Shown here: positions 7,636 to 16,104 of the stretch, piece by piece
Layout: each line of letters opens with the position of its first letter
How positions within the stretch are numbered: position 1 is the stretch's first letter
Source: TMED88 sp964515335
GTDB lineage: Bacteria; Myxococcota_A; UBA9160; UBA4427
Reading direction: 5' to 3'
Assembly (NCBI GenBank): GCA_964515335.1
Contig: CAZETS010000020.1
Coordinates: 6,085 to 70,084, forward strand
Length of the DNA: 64,000 nucleotides
Made by a program: the position numbers and the translations under genes
The notes under the pieces: model-generated
What the model was told of the DNA's origin: nothing
Seen by the model: the letters and a program-made list of their open reading frames with translations, nothing else
The model's database searches: none

Positions 7636-9786
7636 ATGGCAGGCAAGGGTCGCTCGACCGGCGGCATGGAGACGTGGACGGCGCTCGCGCAGAAGGAGCT
7701 CCGCGGCAAGCCCGTCGACGAGCTCGTCTGGACGAGCCCGGAGGGCATCGAGATCAAGCCGCTCTACACGGCCGCTGACATCGAGAAGCTCGAACTCACC
7801 GACACGTTGCCCGGCATCTTCCCCTTCCTGCGTGGCCCCCGCGCCACCATGTACGCCAACCGGCCGTGGACGATCCGCCAGTACGCGGGCTTTTCGACCG
7901 CCGAGGAGTCGAACGCCTTCTACCGCGCGAACCTCGCGGCCGGCCAGCAGGGCCTCTCGGTGGCTTTCGACCTCGCCACCCACCGCGGCTACGACTCCGA
8001 CCACCCCCGCGTGACCGGCGACGTCGGTAAGGCCGGCGTGGCGATCGACTCGGTCGAGGACATGAAGATCCTCTTCGACCAGATTCCGCTCGATCAGGTG
8101 ACCGTCTCGATGACGATGAACGGCGCCGTGCTGCCGGTGATGGCCTGCTTCATCGTGGCGGGGGAAGAGCAGGGGGTCGAGCACGAGAAGCTCGCCGGGA
8201 CCATCCAGAACGACATCCTCAAGGAGTTCATGGTTCGCAACACCTACATCTACCCGCCCGAGCCCAGCATGCGGGTCGTAGCCGACATCATCGAGTACAC
8301 GGCGCTCAACATGCCGAAGTTCAACTCGATCTCGATCAGCGGCTACCACATGCAGGAGGCCGGGGCGAGCACGGTGCTCGAGTTGGCGTTCACCCTGGCC
8401 GACGGCGTCGAGTACGTGCGCGCGGCGCTCTCGAAGGGGCTCGACGTCGACAAGTTCGCGGGGCGCCTCTCGTTCTTCTGGGCGATCGGGATGAACTTCT
8501 ATCTCGAGATCGCCAAGATGCGCGCGGGCCGGATGCTCTGGGCCGAGCTGATGGAGCAGTTCGAGCCCAAGGATCCGCGTTCGCTGATGCTGCGCACCCA
8601 CTGCCAGACCTCGGGGGCGAGCCTCACCGAGCAGGACCCGATGAACAACGTGGTGCGCACCACCATCGAGGCGATGGCTGCGGTCTTCGGCGGCACGCAG
8701 TCCCTGCACACCAACGGCTACGACGAGGCCGTCAGTCTGCCGACGGACGCGGCGGCCCGCACGGCGCGCAACACGCAGCTGATCCTGCAGGAGGAGACGG
8801 GCATTCCGGCGGTGGTCGATCCGTGGGGCGGCTCGTACTTCATGGAGGCGCTCACGTATCGCGTCGCCGAAGAGGCGCGCAAGATCCTGGCCGAGGTCGA
8901 GGAGCTCGGCGGCATGACGAAGGCGATCGTGAACGGCATGCCGAAGCTGCGCATCGAGGAGAGCGCGACGCGGCGCCAGGCGCGCATCGACGGCGGACAG
9001 GACGTGGTGGTGGGCGTCAACAAGTACCGGCTCGACGAGGAGCCGGTGATCGACGTGCGCGACATCGACAACACGGCGGTGCGCGAGGCGCAGGTCGCGA
9101 GGCTCGAGAGGCTTCGCGCCGAGCGCGACGATGCGCGGGTCGAGCGCGCCCTCGAGGCGCTGCGCGAGATGGCGCGCAGTGGTGAGGGCAACCTGCTCGA
9201 CGGCGCGGTCGAGGCCGCGCGCGCGCGGGCTACGGTGGGCGAGATCTCGTCCGCGCTCGAGGACGTGTACACGCGCTACCGCGCTACCGTGCAGTCGGTT
9301 TCGGGGGTGTATGGCGCGGTGGAGCAGGGCGATCCCGAGTACGACCGGGTCTGCCAGGACGTGAAGGCCTTCGCCGACGAGGAGGGCCGGCGCCCGCGGA
9401 TGCTCGTGGTGAAGCTCGGGCAGGACGGCCACGACCGCGGCATGAAGGTGATCGCGACGGCCTTCGCCGACATCGGCTTCGACGTCGACGTGGGGCCGCT
9501 CTTCCAGACGCCCGAGGAGGCGGCGCGGCAGGCCGTCGACAACGACGTGCACGTGGTGGGCGTGTCCAGCCAGGCCGCCGGCCACAAGACGCTGGTGCCG
9601 CTGCTCGTCGAAGCGCTCGCGGCCGAAGGCGCGTCGAATATCGCGGTGGTGGTGGGCGGCGTGATTCCGCCGCAGGACTACGATTATCTTCACGAGCACG
9701 GGGTTTCGTGCGTGGTGGGGCCCGGCACGCCGGTCCCCCAGGCCGCCGCGCAGGTCCTCGAGGCCTTGCGGAACCGGCGCGCATGA
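7636..9786 (+). CDS. scpA: Methylmalonyl-CoA mutase, single-chain
   Basis: B12-dependent conversion of (R)-methylmalonyl-CoA to succinyl-CoA, the last step of propionate, odd-chain and Val/Ile breakdown. The 716-residue chain has the substrate barrel (RATMYANRPWTIRQYAG, about 70-86) and a C-terminal cobalamin domain with KLGQDGHDRGMKVIATA (DxHxxG at 597-602). Tyr73 and Arg201 (in MVRNTYIYPPEP) are the residues that bind the methylmalonyl carboxylate, so it is a true MCM and complements the IcmF upstream. The ATG has a GGCAGGAG ribosome site 6 nt upstream. It is probably cotranscribed with icmF (89-nt gap) and meaB (42-nt gap). Confidence 0.97.
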   Translation: MAGKGRSTGGMETWTALAQKELRGKPVDELVWTSPEGIEIKPLYTAADIEKLELTDTLPGIFPFLRGPRATMYANRPWTIRQYAGFSTAEESNAFYRANLAAGQQGLSVAFDLATHRGYDSDHPRVTGDVGKAGVAIDSVEDMKILFDQIPLDQVTVSMTMNGAVLPVMACFIVAGEEQGVEHEKLAGTIQNDILKEFMVRNTYIYPPEPSMRVVADIIEYTALNMPKFNSISISGYHMQEAGASTVLELAFTLADGVEYVRAALSKGLDVDKFAGRLSFFWAIGMNFYLEIAKMRAGRMLWAELMEQFEPKDPRSLMLRTHCQTSGASLTEQDPMNNVVRTTIEAMAAVFGGTQSLHTNGYDEAVSLPTDAAARTARNTQLILQEETGIPAVVDPWGGSYFMEALTYRVAEEARKILAEVEELGGMTKAIVNGMPKLRIEESATRRQARIDGGQDVVVGVNKYRLDEEPVIDVRDIDNTAVREAQVARLERLRAERDDARVERALEALREMARSGEGNLLDGAVEAARARATVGEISSALEDVYTRYRATVQSVSGVYGAVEQGDPEYDRVCQDVKAFADEEGRRPRMLVVKLGQDGHDRGMKVIATAFADIGFDVDVGPLFQTPEEAARQAVDNDVHVVGVSSQAAGHKTLVPLLVEALAAEGASNIAVVVGGVIPPQDYDYLHEHGVSCVVGPGTPVPQAAAQVLEALRNRRA

Positions 9787-9828
9787 ACCCGGGCCGTCGC
9801 TCGGCCGGCGGCGGGGAGCAGCCGGCGG

Positions 9829-10830
9829 GTGGCTGAAACGATGGACGCCGAGGCCTTCGGCGAGGCCATCCGGGCGGGCGACCGCCGGGCGCTCGCCCGC
9901 GCCATCACGCTGATCGAGAGCAGCCGCCCCGAGCAGCAGGCGCTCGCACAGGCGGTGCTGGACAGGCTCGTGCCGTCGACGGGCGGGGCGGTCCGGGTGG
10001 GCATTACGGGCCCCCCCGGTGTCGGCAAGAGCACCTTCATCGAGGTCCTCGGCCAGCACGTGCTCGACGCCGGCGCCCGGCTCGCCGTGCTGGCGGTCGA
10101 CCCCTCGAGTCCCGTCACCGGCGGCAGCATCCTCGGCGACAAGACGCGCATGGAGCGCCTCGCCACGTCGCCGAATGCCTTCGTGCGCCCGTCGCCTTCC
10201 GGCGGCTCCCTGGGCGGCGTCGCCGAACGCACCCGCGAGGCGATGCTGCTCTGCGAGGCCGCCGGCTACGACGTGGTGCTGATCGAGACGGTCGGCATCG
10301 GGCAGTCCGAGGTGGCCGTGCACTCGATGGTCGACTTCTTCCTGGTGCTGCTGTTGCCGAGCGGTGGCGACGAGCTGCAGGGCATCAAGCGCGGCGTGAT
10401 GGAGCTCGCCGACGCGGTCGTCGTCAACAAGGCCGACGGCGACATGCTGCCGGCCGCCGAGCGGACGCGCTCCGACTACGAGAGCGCGTTGCACCTGCTG
10501 CGCGCGGCGAGCCCGGGCTGGCAGCCGCGGGCGCTGATGGCGAGCGCGCTCGGCGGCGACGGCATTGCAGCCGTATGGGAGACCGTGCAGGCCCATCGCA
10601 GCGCCCTCGAGGCCAGCGGCGAGTTCGCCGCTCGGCGGCGGCGGCAGGCGCGTGACTGGATGTGGTCGCTCGTCGAGCAGGGCCTGCGCGTGGCCCTGGA
10701 CGCCCACCCCGAGGTCGCCGCCTGCGCGGCCGCACTCGAGGGCGACGTGCAGGACCTGAAGAAGACCCCGGCCTCGGCGGCCCGCGAGCTGCTGACGCTC
10801 TTCCTGGCGGGGGAGGCGGGGGGGCGCTGA
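9829..10830 (+). CDS. meaB: Methylmalonyl-CoA mutase-associated GTPase MeaB
   Basis: G3E-family P-loop GTPase that gates cofactor loading and repair of the B12 mutase. The 333-residue product has Walker A GPPGVGKST, the switch-region motif VDPSSPVTGGSILGDKTRM, the G3-like ETVGIGQSE and the base-recognition motif NKAD. The C-terminal dimerisation arm is present (LKKTPASAARELL). It directly follows the mutase, as in many propionate loci. IcmF carries its own GTPase domain, so this one presumably serves the single-chain MCM. The start is GTG 9829 or the in-frame ATG 9841; I prefer the former because GGGGAG lies about 11 nt upstream. Confidence 0.96.
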   Translation: MAETMDAEAFGEAIRAGDRRALARAITLIESSRPEQQALAQAVLDRLVPSTGGAVRVGITGPPGVGKSTFIEVLGQHVLDAGARLAVLAVDPSSPVTGGSILGDKTRMERLATSPNAFVRPSPSGGSLGGVAERTREAMLLCEAAGYDVVLIETVGIGQSEVAVHSMVDFFLVLLLPSGGDELQGIKRGVMELADAVVVNKADGDMLPAAERTRSDYESALHLLRAASPGWQPRALMASALGGDGIAAVWETVQAHRSALEASGEFAARRRRQARDWMWSLVEQGLRVALDAHPEVAACAAALEGDVQDLKKTPASAARELLTLFLAGEAGGR

Positions 10831-10947
10831 GAGCCGCCATTCCGCGGGGGGCTTGTTCCCTTCATCTTCGGGTGCGTCCTGCCGATGGGACAGCGTGGCG
10901 CGGGTCACCGGTGCACCACGGTGGACCCGTACGTGGAGCGGACGGCG

Positions 10948-11610
10948 ATGGTCCAGATCAACATGGCGAGCAAGGAGATCACCCTGAAGGTGGTCTACTA
11001 CGGCCCCGCCTTGTCCGGGAAGACCACCAACCTGCAGCAGCTCCACGCCCTGATGGACCCCGAGTCGCGCAGCAAGATGCTGACGCTCGACACGAAGGAC
11101 GACCGCACGCTCTACTTCGACTTCCTGCCGGTGTCCTTCTCCACGGCCGGGGGCTTCTGTGTCAAGATGAAGCTCTTCACCGTGCCCGGTCAGGTGATGC
11201 ACAAGTCGACCCGCAAGGTCGTGCTCGCCGGGGCCGACGCGGTGGCGTTCGTAGCCGACTCGCAGCGGGCGTCGGCCAGCGCCAACGCCTACTCGTGGCG
11301 CGACATGGAGGCCAACCTCAAGGCCAACGGCATCGACTTCGATGCCCTGCCCAAGGTCGTGCAGTTCAACAAGCGCGACTTCCCCGACGTGAAGCCCCTC
11401 TCCGAAATCAAGGATCAGTGGGGCGACACCGCGACTTTCCCCGCGATCGCGGTCCGGGGCGAGGGCGTCTTCGAGACCTTCCACGAGCTGATGCGCGTGC
11501 TCTATCGCAGCCTGGACGAGCGCCACGACTTCGCGACCAAGTTCAACGTGGCCGAGGCCGACTTCCTGAAGGGTGTGCTCTCGCACTTCCAGCCGAAGCG
11601 CGGCAGCTGA
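10948..11610 (+). CDS. mglA: MglA-like small Ras-type GTPase
   Basis: Cytoplasmic small GTPase resembling MglA, which sets the polarity of motility in Myxococcus. The 220-residue product has the P-loop GPALSGKTTN (19-28), the segment DDRTLYFDFLPVSF and the MglA-type G3 LFTVPGQV, which lacks the usual Asp. FVADSQ and the G4 motif QFNKRD follow. The start ATG is preceded by GGAG at good spacing; an upstream in-frame start at 10885 adds 21 residues not typical of the family. No MglB/roadblock partner is adjacent. MglA-like GTPases are widespread in Deltaproteobacteria-type genomes with and without gliding, so motility should not be assumed. Confidence 0.92.
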   Translation: MVQINMASKEITLKVVYYGPALSGKTTNLQQLHALMDPESRSKMLTLDTKDDRTLYFDFLPVSFSTAGGFCVKMKLFTVPGQVMHKSTRKVVLAGADAVAFVADSQRASASANAYSWRDMEANLKANGIDFDALPKVVQFNKRDFPDVKPLSEIKDQWGDTATFPAIAVRGEGVFETFHELMRVLYRSLDERHDFATKFNVAEADFLKGVLSHFQPKRGS

Positions 11611-11659
11611 CCGCCCGAAGCCTCCCCACCGCCACGCCTTGCCCCGCCGGGCAGGTTGA

Positions 11660-11688
11660 TTGACACAAGAGTCAACCTCCCATATCGT
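11660..11688 (+). promoter_or_regulatory. Predicted sigma-70 promoter of ribBA with an inverted repeat over the -35
   Basis: A perfect TTGACA (11660-11665) is separated by 17 bp from TATCGT (11683-11688, 4/6 match). The -35 forms the left arm of an inverted repeat, TTGAC-6 nt-GTCAA, extended by GGTTGA and TCAACC at 11654-11659 and 11672-11677. A repressor bound there would block RNA polymerase. No consensus FMN riboswitch is visible in the 50-nt leader. Confidence 0.55.
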
Positions 11689-11743
11689 GGTCTCGCGCCC
11701 GCCGGAACCACCTCGTGGTCCGGACGGAAGCCCGAGACCCCCT

Positions 11744-13021
11744 ATGCCCACATCCCCTCCTGCGAGCGGCGAGGCTCGTCTACGCGCCGCGCCGGGTGAG
11801 CCCGGCTCCGCGCTCTCGTCGATCGAAGAGGCGATCGAGGAGATCCGCGCCGGCCGGATGGTGATCCTCGTCGACGACGAGGACCGCGAGAACGAGGGCG
11901 ACCTCTGCATGGCCGCCGAGGCGGTCACCCCCGAGGCCATCAACTTCATGGCCACCCACGGCCGTGGCCTGATCTGCCTGGCGTTGACCGAGGGGCAGCT
12001 CGAGCGGCTGAACCTGGGCATGATGGTGCCCGACTGGGAGAACAGCTCGAGCTACGGCACCGCCTTCACGGTGTCGATCGAGGCGCGCGAGGGCGTCACC
12101 ACCGGCATTTCCGCTGCCGACCGCGCGCGCACCGTCCAGGCGGCGATCGCGCAGGACGCCGAGCCCAACGACATCGTGCGGCCGGGGCACATCTTTCCGC
12201 TGCGGGCGCGGCCGGGCGGGGTGCTGCGCCGCGTCGGCCAGACCGAGGGGGCCGTCGACCTGGCCCGCCTCGCCGGACTGAAGCCGGCCGGCGTCATCTG
12301 CGAGATCATGAACGACGACGGCACCATGGCGCGGATGCCGGACCTGGTCGAGTACGCGGAGGGGCACGATCTCAAGATCGTGACCATCAAGGACCTCATC
12401 CAGTACCGCTTGCGCAACGAGCGGCTGGTGCGCCGGGCGGCGGTGGCCAGCATGCCGACCGGCGCCGGTGACTTCCGCTGCATCGTCTACGAAAACGACA
12501 TCGACCATGTCGACCACATGGCGCTCGTCAAGGGTGAGATCGACCCCGACGAGCCCGTACTGGTGCGCGTGCACAGCGAGTGCCTGACGGGCGACGCCTT
12601 CGGGTCGCTGCGCTGCGACTGCGGCGAGCAGCTCGCAGCTGCCATGCGGCTGATCGACGAGGAGGGCGCCGGCATCGTCCTCTACATGCGGCAGGAGGGC
12701 CGGGGCATCGGGCTCGCCAACAAGATCCGCGCCTATGCGCTGCAGGACTCGGAGGGGCTCGACACCGTCGAGGCGAACCACCGGCTGGGCTTCAAGGCCG
12801 ACCAGCGCGATTACGGGGTCGGCAGCCAGATCCTCTCGGACCTCGGCGCGCAAAAGATACGCATCATCACCAACAACCCGGTCAAGCGGGCCGGGATCGA
12901 GGGCTACGGGATCAGCATCGTGGAGCGCGTGCCGCTCGAGATCGAGCCCAACGAGAACAACCTCCGCTATCTCCGCACCAAGAAAGAGAAGCTGGGGCAC
13001 GTGCTGAACCTGATGGGCTGA
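11744..13021 (+). CDS. ribBA: Bifunctional DHBP synthase / GTP cyclohydrolase II
   Basis: Makes both precursors of riboflavin. The N-terminal RibB domain (about 25-230) forms 3,4-dihydroxy-2-butanone 4-phosphate from ribulose 5-phosphate: DDEDRENEGDL, THGRGLICLAL and HIFPLRARPGGVL. The C-terminal RibA domain opens the GTP ring: zinc cysteines in VHSECLTGDAFGSLRCDCGEQ, then YMRQEGRGIGL and NHRLGFKADQRDYGVG. Both active sites look intact over 425 residues. I chose ATG 11744 because the longer opening from 11660 would run through the predicted promoter. The Pro-rich first 20 residues are atypical, so the start could lie slightly downstream. No other rib genes adjoin. Confidence 0.94.
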   Translation: MPTSPPASGEARLRAAPGEPGSALSSIEEAIEEIRAGRMVILVDDEDRENEGDLCMAAEAVTPEAINFMATHGRGLICLALTEGQLERLNLGMMVPDWENSSSYGTAFTVSIEAREGVTTGISAADRARTVQAAIAQDAEPNDIVRPGHIFPLRARPGGVLRRVGQTEGAVDLARLAGLKPAGVICEIMNDDGTMARMPDLVEYAEGHDLKIVTIKDLIQYRLRNERLVRRAAVASMPTGAGDFRCIVYENDIDHVDHMALVKGEIDPDEPVLVRVHSECLTGDAFGSLRCDCGEQLAAAMRLIDEEGAGIVLYMRQEGRGIGLANKIRAYALQDSEGLDTVEANHRLGFKADQRDYGVGSQILSDLGAQKIRIITNNPVKRAGIEGYGISIVERVPLEIEPNENNLRYLRTKKEKLGHVLNLMG

Positions 13022-13243
13022 GGGCGGAGCCCGACCAACATTGCGGGGCCTCGGCTCCATCATCGTGCCCGGCGCGCCCGCCGGGACCTTTGCGAGCCGG
13101 AGCCGGGGAAGCCTCGGCGATTCGCAGTCGAAATCGACGGAGCGCCACGGGACGACAGCGGGCGGCGGGGACGGCCGCGATCGCGCGTCCATGCCGAAGC
13201 GGGTTCGAGGGCTTCGGAAGCTTCTGGAGAAAGGGAAGACAGC

Positions 13244-14379
13244 ATGTTCGATTCGGTCGAGAGCGTCATCAAGCAGCTGGGCGAGCAGGGCTACATCTGT
13301 GACAAGCGGATCGCCACTGTGGTGTTCCTCGCGCAGCAGCTCGAGAAGCCCGTGCTCGTCGAGGGGCCCGCGGGCGTCGGCAAGACCGAGCTCGCCAAGG
13401 TGGTCTCGCAGGCGCTCGGCCGCGACCTGATCCGCCTGCAGTGCTATGAGGGGCTCGACGAGGCCAAGGCGCTGTACGAGTGGGAGTACTCGAAGCAGCT
13501 GCTCTACACGCAGATCCTCAAGGACAAGGTCAGCGAGACGATCGGCGACTCGCAGAGCCTGACCGAGGCGGCGGAGCGGGTCGGGCAGGAGGACTCGGTC
13601 TTCTTCTCGAACCGCTTCATCGTGCCCCGGCCGCTGATGGCCGCCATCACCGCCGAGAAGCCCACGCTGCTGTTGATCGACGAGGTCGACAAGTCCGACC
13701 CCGAGTTCGAGGCGTTCCTGCTCGAGGTGCTCTCGGACTTCCAGGTGACGATCCCCGAGATCGGCACGATCCACGCTCAGACCCAGCCGCTGGTCTTCCT
13801 GACCTCCAACGATGCCCGCGAGATGAGCGACGCCCTCAAGCGGCGCTGCCTGCACCTCTGGATCGACTACCCCAACGAGGAGCTCGAGGTGAAGATCCTC
13901 GACGCCAAGGTGCCGGACATCGCCTCCCAGCTCGCCGAGGACCTGGTCTCGCTGATGCACAAGATCCGCGGCCTCGACCTGAAGAAGACGCCGTCGATCA
14001 GCGAGACCCTCGATTGGGCGCGATCGCTGATGGCCCTCAACTCCGACACGCTGCAGGAAGACATCGTGAACGACACGCTGAACGTCATCCTCAAGTACGA
14101 GGGCGACGTCGCCAAGGCCCAGAACGAGCTCTCGAAGCTGCTCGAGCAGAAGGCAGCCGAGAAGGCGGCCGAGAAGCCGCAGCCCGCCCCGGAGTCGGGC
14201 GAGAAGAAGGNNNNNNNNNNNNNNNNNNNNNNNNNNNNNNNNNNNNNNNNNNNNNNNNNNNNNNNNNNNNNNNNNNNNNNNNNNNNNNNNNNNNNNNNNN
14301 NNNNNNNNNNGCCGAGAAGGCGGCCGAGAAGCCGCAGCCCGCCCCGGAGTCGGGCGAGAAGAAGGGCATCCTCCACTAG
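13244..14379 (+). CDS. MoxR-family AAA+ ATPase, interrupted by an assembly gap
   Basis: MoxR/CoxD-like AAA+ ATPase. Walker A is GPAGVGKTE (41-49), Walker B is LLLIDEVDK, and the sensor-1 region is PLVFLTSNDAREMSDALKRR. Such ATPases work with a VWA-domain partner, and the next gene is one, probably as a metal-cofactor insertion or complex-maturation chaperone pair. The C-terminus (AEKAAEKPQPAPESGEKK) is interrupted by 100 N; the same 55 bp occur on both sides. Collapsing that duplication plus the Ns removes 155 nt and restores one frame ending in KKGILH, giving 326 residues. As written the frame shifts in the gap, but I regard the gene as intact. A GGAGAAAGGGAAG ribosome site precedes the ATG. 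Confidence 0.88.
14156..14365. other. Scaffold gap (100 N) with identical 55-bp flanks
   Basis: Positions 14156-14210 and 14311-14365 are the same 55 bases, separated by exactly 100 N. This is the signature of two contigs overlapping by a de Bruijn k-mer of 55 that were scaffolded instead of merged. The real chromosome most likely has a single copy and no missing sequence. Confidence 0.85.
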
Positions 14380-14407
14380 TCGGCGCGTCGGCCGGCGGGG
14401 TTTCGAG

Positions 14408-15826
14408 ATGCAGCGCAAGGTCATCGAGTTCACCAATCTGCTCCGCAAGAGCGGCATCCGCGTTTCGGTCGCCGAGGGGATCGACTCGTTCCTCGCCCTC
14501 GAGGAGCTGTCGATCGACGATCGCGAGGTCTTCAAGGACGCCCTGCGCTCCTCGATGGTGAAGCGCGGCGACGAGATCCCCACCTTCGACGAGCTCTTCG
14601 ACCTGTACTGGTCGGGCTTCTACGACAACCTGAAGGAGTCGTTCGGCGACCTCGGCGGCCAGATGGGCGAGATGGGCATCGATCTCGAGTCGCTCATGAA
14701 GCAGATGGCCGAGATGATGCAGGGCATGGAAGGCGAGATGGACCTGAGCGAGCTCGCCAAGGCGCTGCTCACCCAGGACCTGGCGAGCCTCGAGAACATG
14801 ATCCGCGAGGCCGCCGAGCAGGCCGGCACCGAGCGCATCGAGAACATGCTGCAGGTGGGCTTCTTCTCCCGGCGCACCAACGAGCAGCTCGACCTCGAGG
14901 GCGCCGGCGGTCAGCTCGAGGAGCTGGCGGCCAAGATGGCCGAGATGGGCATGGGGAGCGAAGAGATCGAGGCCATGCGTCAGCTCATCCAGAAGCTGAT
15001 GGAGAACATGCGGCGCGCGGTCAAGAACTTCGTCGAGCGAGAGCTGCAGACGCGCAATCACGACTACATGGAGAAGTTCCGCAAGGAGATGCTCCAGGAG
15101 AAGAGCTTCTATCACCTCACCGAGGAGGAGATCGCGCGCATGCGCGAGGTGGTGAGCCGGCTCGCCCAGCGGATCAAGAACGTGCTGTCGATCCGTAAGA
15201 AGCGCATCAAGCGCGGCAAGCTCGACCTTCACCAGACGCTGCGGCGCAACATGGCCCGCGGCGGCATTCCCTTCGAGGTGATCTACAAGCACCGCCGCAA
15301 GGACCGGCCGAAGCTCGTGATCCTCTGTGACGTCTCGTCGTCGGTCGCGAACGTCTCGCGTTTCATGCTGCAGTTCATGTACGAGCTGCAGGAGGCGTTC
15401 ACGAAGATCCGCAGCTACGTGTTCGTCTCCGAGCTGGGCGAAGTGACTTCTGTCTTCAAGGGCAGCGACGTCAACTCGGCGATCGAGAAGGCGCTGGACG
15501 GGGGCGACGTCGTCAACGTCTATACCCGCTCGAACTTCGGCCACGCCTTCCACGATTTCTGGAAGGACCACCTCTCGAGCATCGACAACCGCACCACCGT
15601 GCTCGTGCTCGGCGACGCTCGCAACAACTACAACGACCCGAAGGCCTGGTGCCTGCGCGACCTTCACAGCAAGGCGAAGAACGTGGTCTGGCTGAATCCC
15701 GAGAGCCCCAGCGCCTGGGGGTTCGGAGACAGCGTGATGGACCGCTACATGCCGCACTGCGACGTCGTCGAGGAGTGCCGGAACCTCCGGCAGCTCTCGC
15801 GGATCGTCGACCAGATCCTGCTGTGA
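14408..15826 (+). CDS. VWA-domain CoxE-like protein, partner of the MoxR ATPase
   Basis: 472-residue cytoplasmic protein with a C-terminal von Willebrand A domain. KLVILCDVSSSVANVS carries the metal-ion-dependent adhesion motif DxSxS at 308-312. The N-terminal half is helical and rich in Met and Glu (for example QMGEMGIDLESLMKQMAEMM) and probably scaffolds the ATPase. RKKRIKRGKLDLHQTLRRN, just before the VWA domain, is typical of the CoxE family. These proteins pair with MoxR ATPases; CoxD/CoxE act in CO-dehydrogenase maturation, but no coxMSL genes are in the window, so the client is unknown. The ATG follows the ATPase stop by 28 nt. Confidence 0.9.
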   Translation: MQRKVIEFTNLLRKSGIRVSVAEGIDSFLALEELSIDDREVFKDALRSSMVKRGDEIPTFDELFDLYWSGFYDNLKESFGDLGGQMGEMGIDLESLMKQMAEMMQGMEGEMDLSELAKALLTQDLASLENMIREAAEQAGTERIENMLQVGFFSRRTNEQLDLEGAGGQLEELAAKMAEMGMGSEEIEAMRQLIQKLMENMRRAVKNFVERELQTRNHDYMEKFRKEMLQEKSFYHLTEEEIARMREVVSRLAQRIKNVLSIRKKRIKRGKLDLHQTLRRNMARGGIPFEVIYKHRRKDRPKLVILCDVSSSVANVSRFMLQFMYELQEAFTKIRSYVFVSELGEVTSVFKGSDVNSAIEKALDGGDVVNVYTRSNFGHAFHDFWKDHLSSIDNRTTVLVLGDARNNYNDPKAWCLRDLHSKAKNVVWLNPESPSAWGFGDSVMDRYMPHCDVVEECRNLRQLSRIVDQILL

Positions 15827-15904
15827 CCGCGAGTCGGATCCCGCCGGGAGCTCCGTCGGCGCCTCGCCGGTTCTCTCCCGCCGGCGCCGGCCCGGGCAGA
15901 AACC

Positions 15905-15934
15905 GTGAAAACGAGGCCGATCCTGAAGTAGAAT
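15905..15934 (+). promoter_or_regulatory. Candidate sigma-70 promoter before the acyl-CoA dehydrogenase/thiolase pair
   Basis: GTGAAA (15905-15910) and TAGAAT (15929-15934, 5/6 match) with an 18-bp spacer, in an A-rich island of an otherwise GC-rich gap. The leader to the next gene would be about 160 nt and contains the short palindrome GCGGGT-C-ACCCGC at 15949-15961. Confidence 0.45.
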
Positions 15935-16104
15935 GAAGCTTTCCGGTGGCGGGTCACCCGCGGGAGTCGCGGTCTGCCTGCCATCCGGCGCGACACGGTC
16001 GACACGGCTCTTCCTCGCCGGGCCTCCGGAGCGCGCTTTCCCCCCATACGCACCACCCCCGCGGTCTCGCGACCCGAGAACGAACTGAGGAGATGGACAG
16101 AAAG

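Noticed and set aside
11690..11743. FMN riboswitch before ribBA
   Set aside because: The leader is only about 50 nt and lacks the conserved FMN-aptamer segments.
7492..12021. 1509-residue frame on the minus strand
   Set aside because: It lies antisense to MCM, MeaB and MglA genes with strong family motifs. Long antisense frames are common at this GC content and this one has no recognisable domain.
13244..15826. Single long protein joining the MoxR ATPase to the VWA protein
   Set aside because: It exists only because the 100 N are read through. The ATPase has its own stop at 14377-14379 once the duplicated overlap is removed, and the VWA protein has its own ATG.
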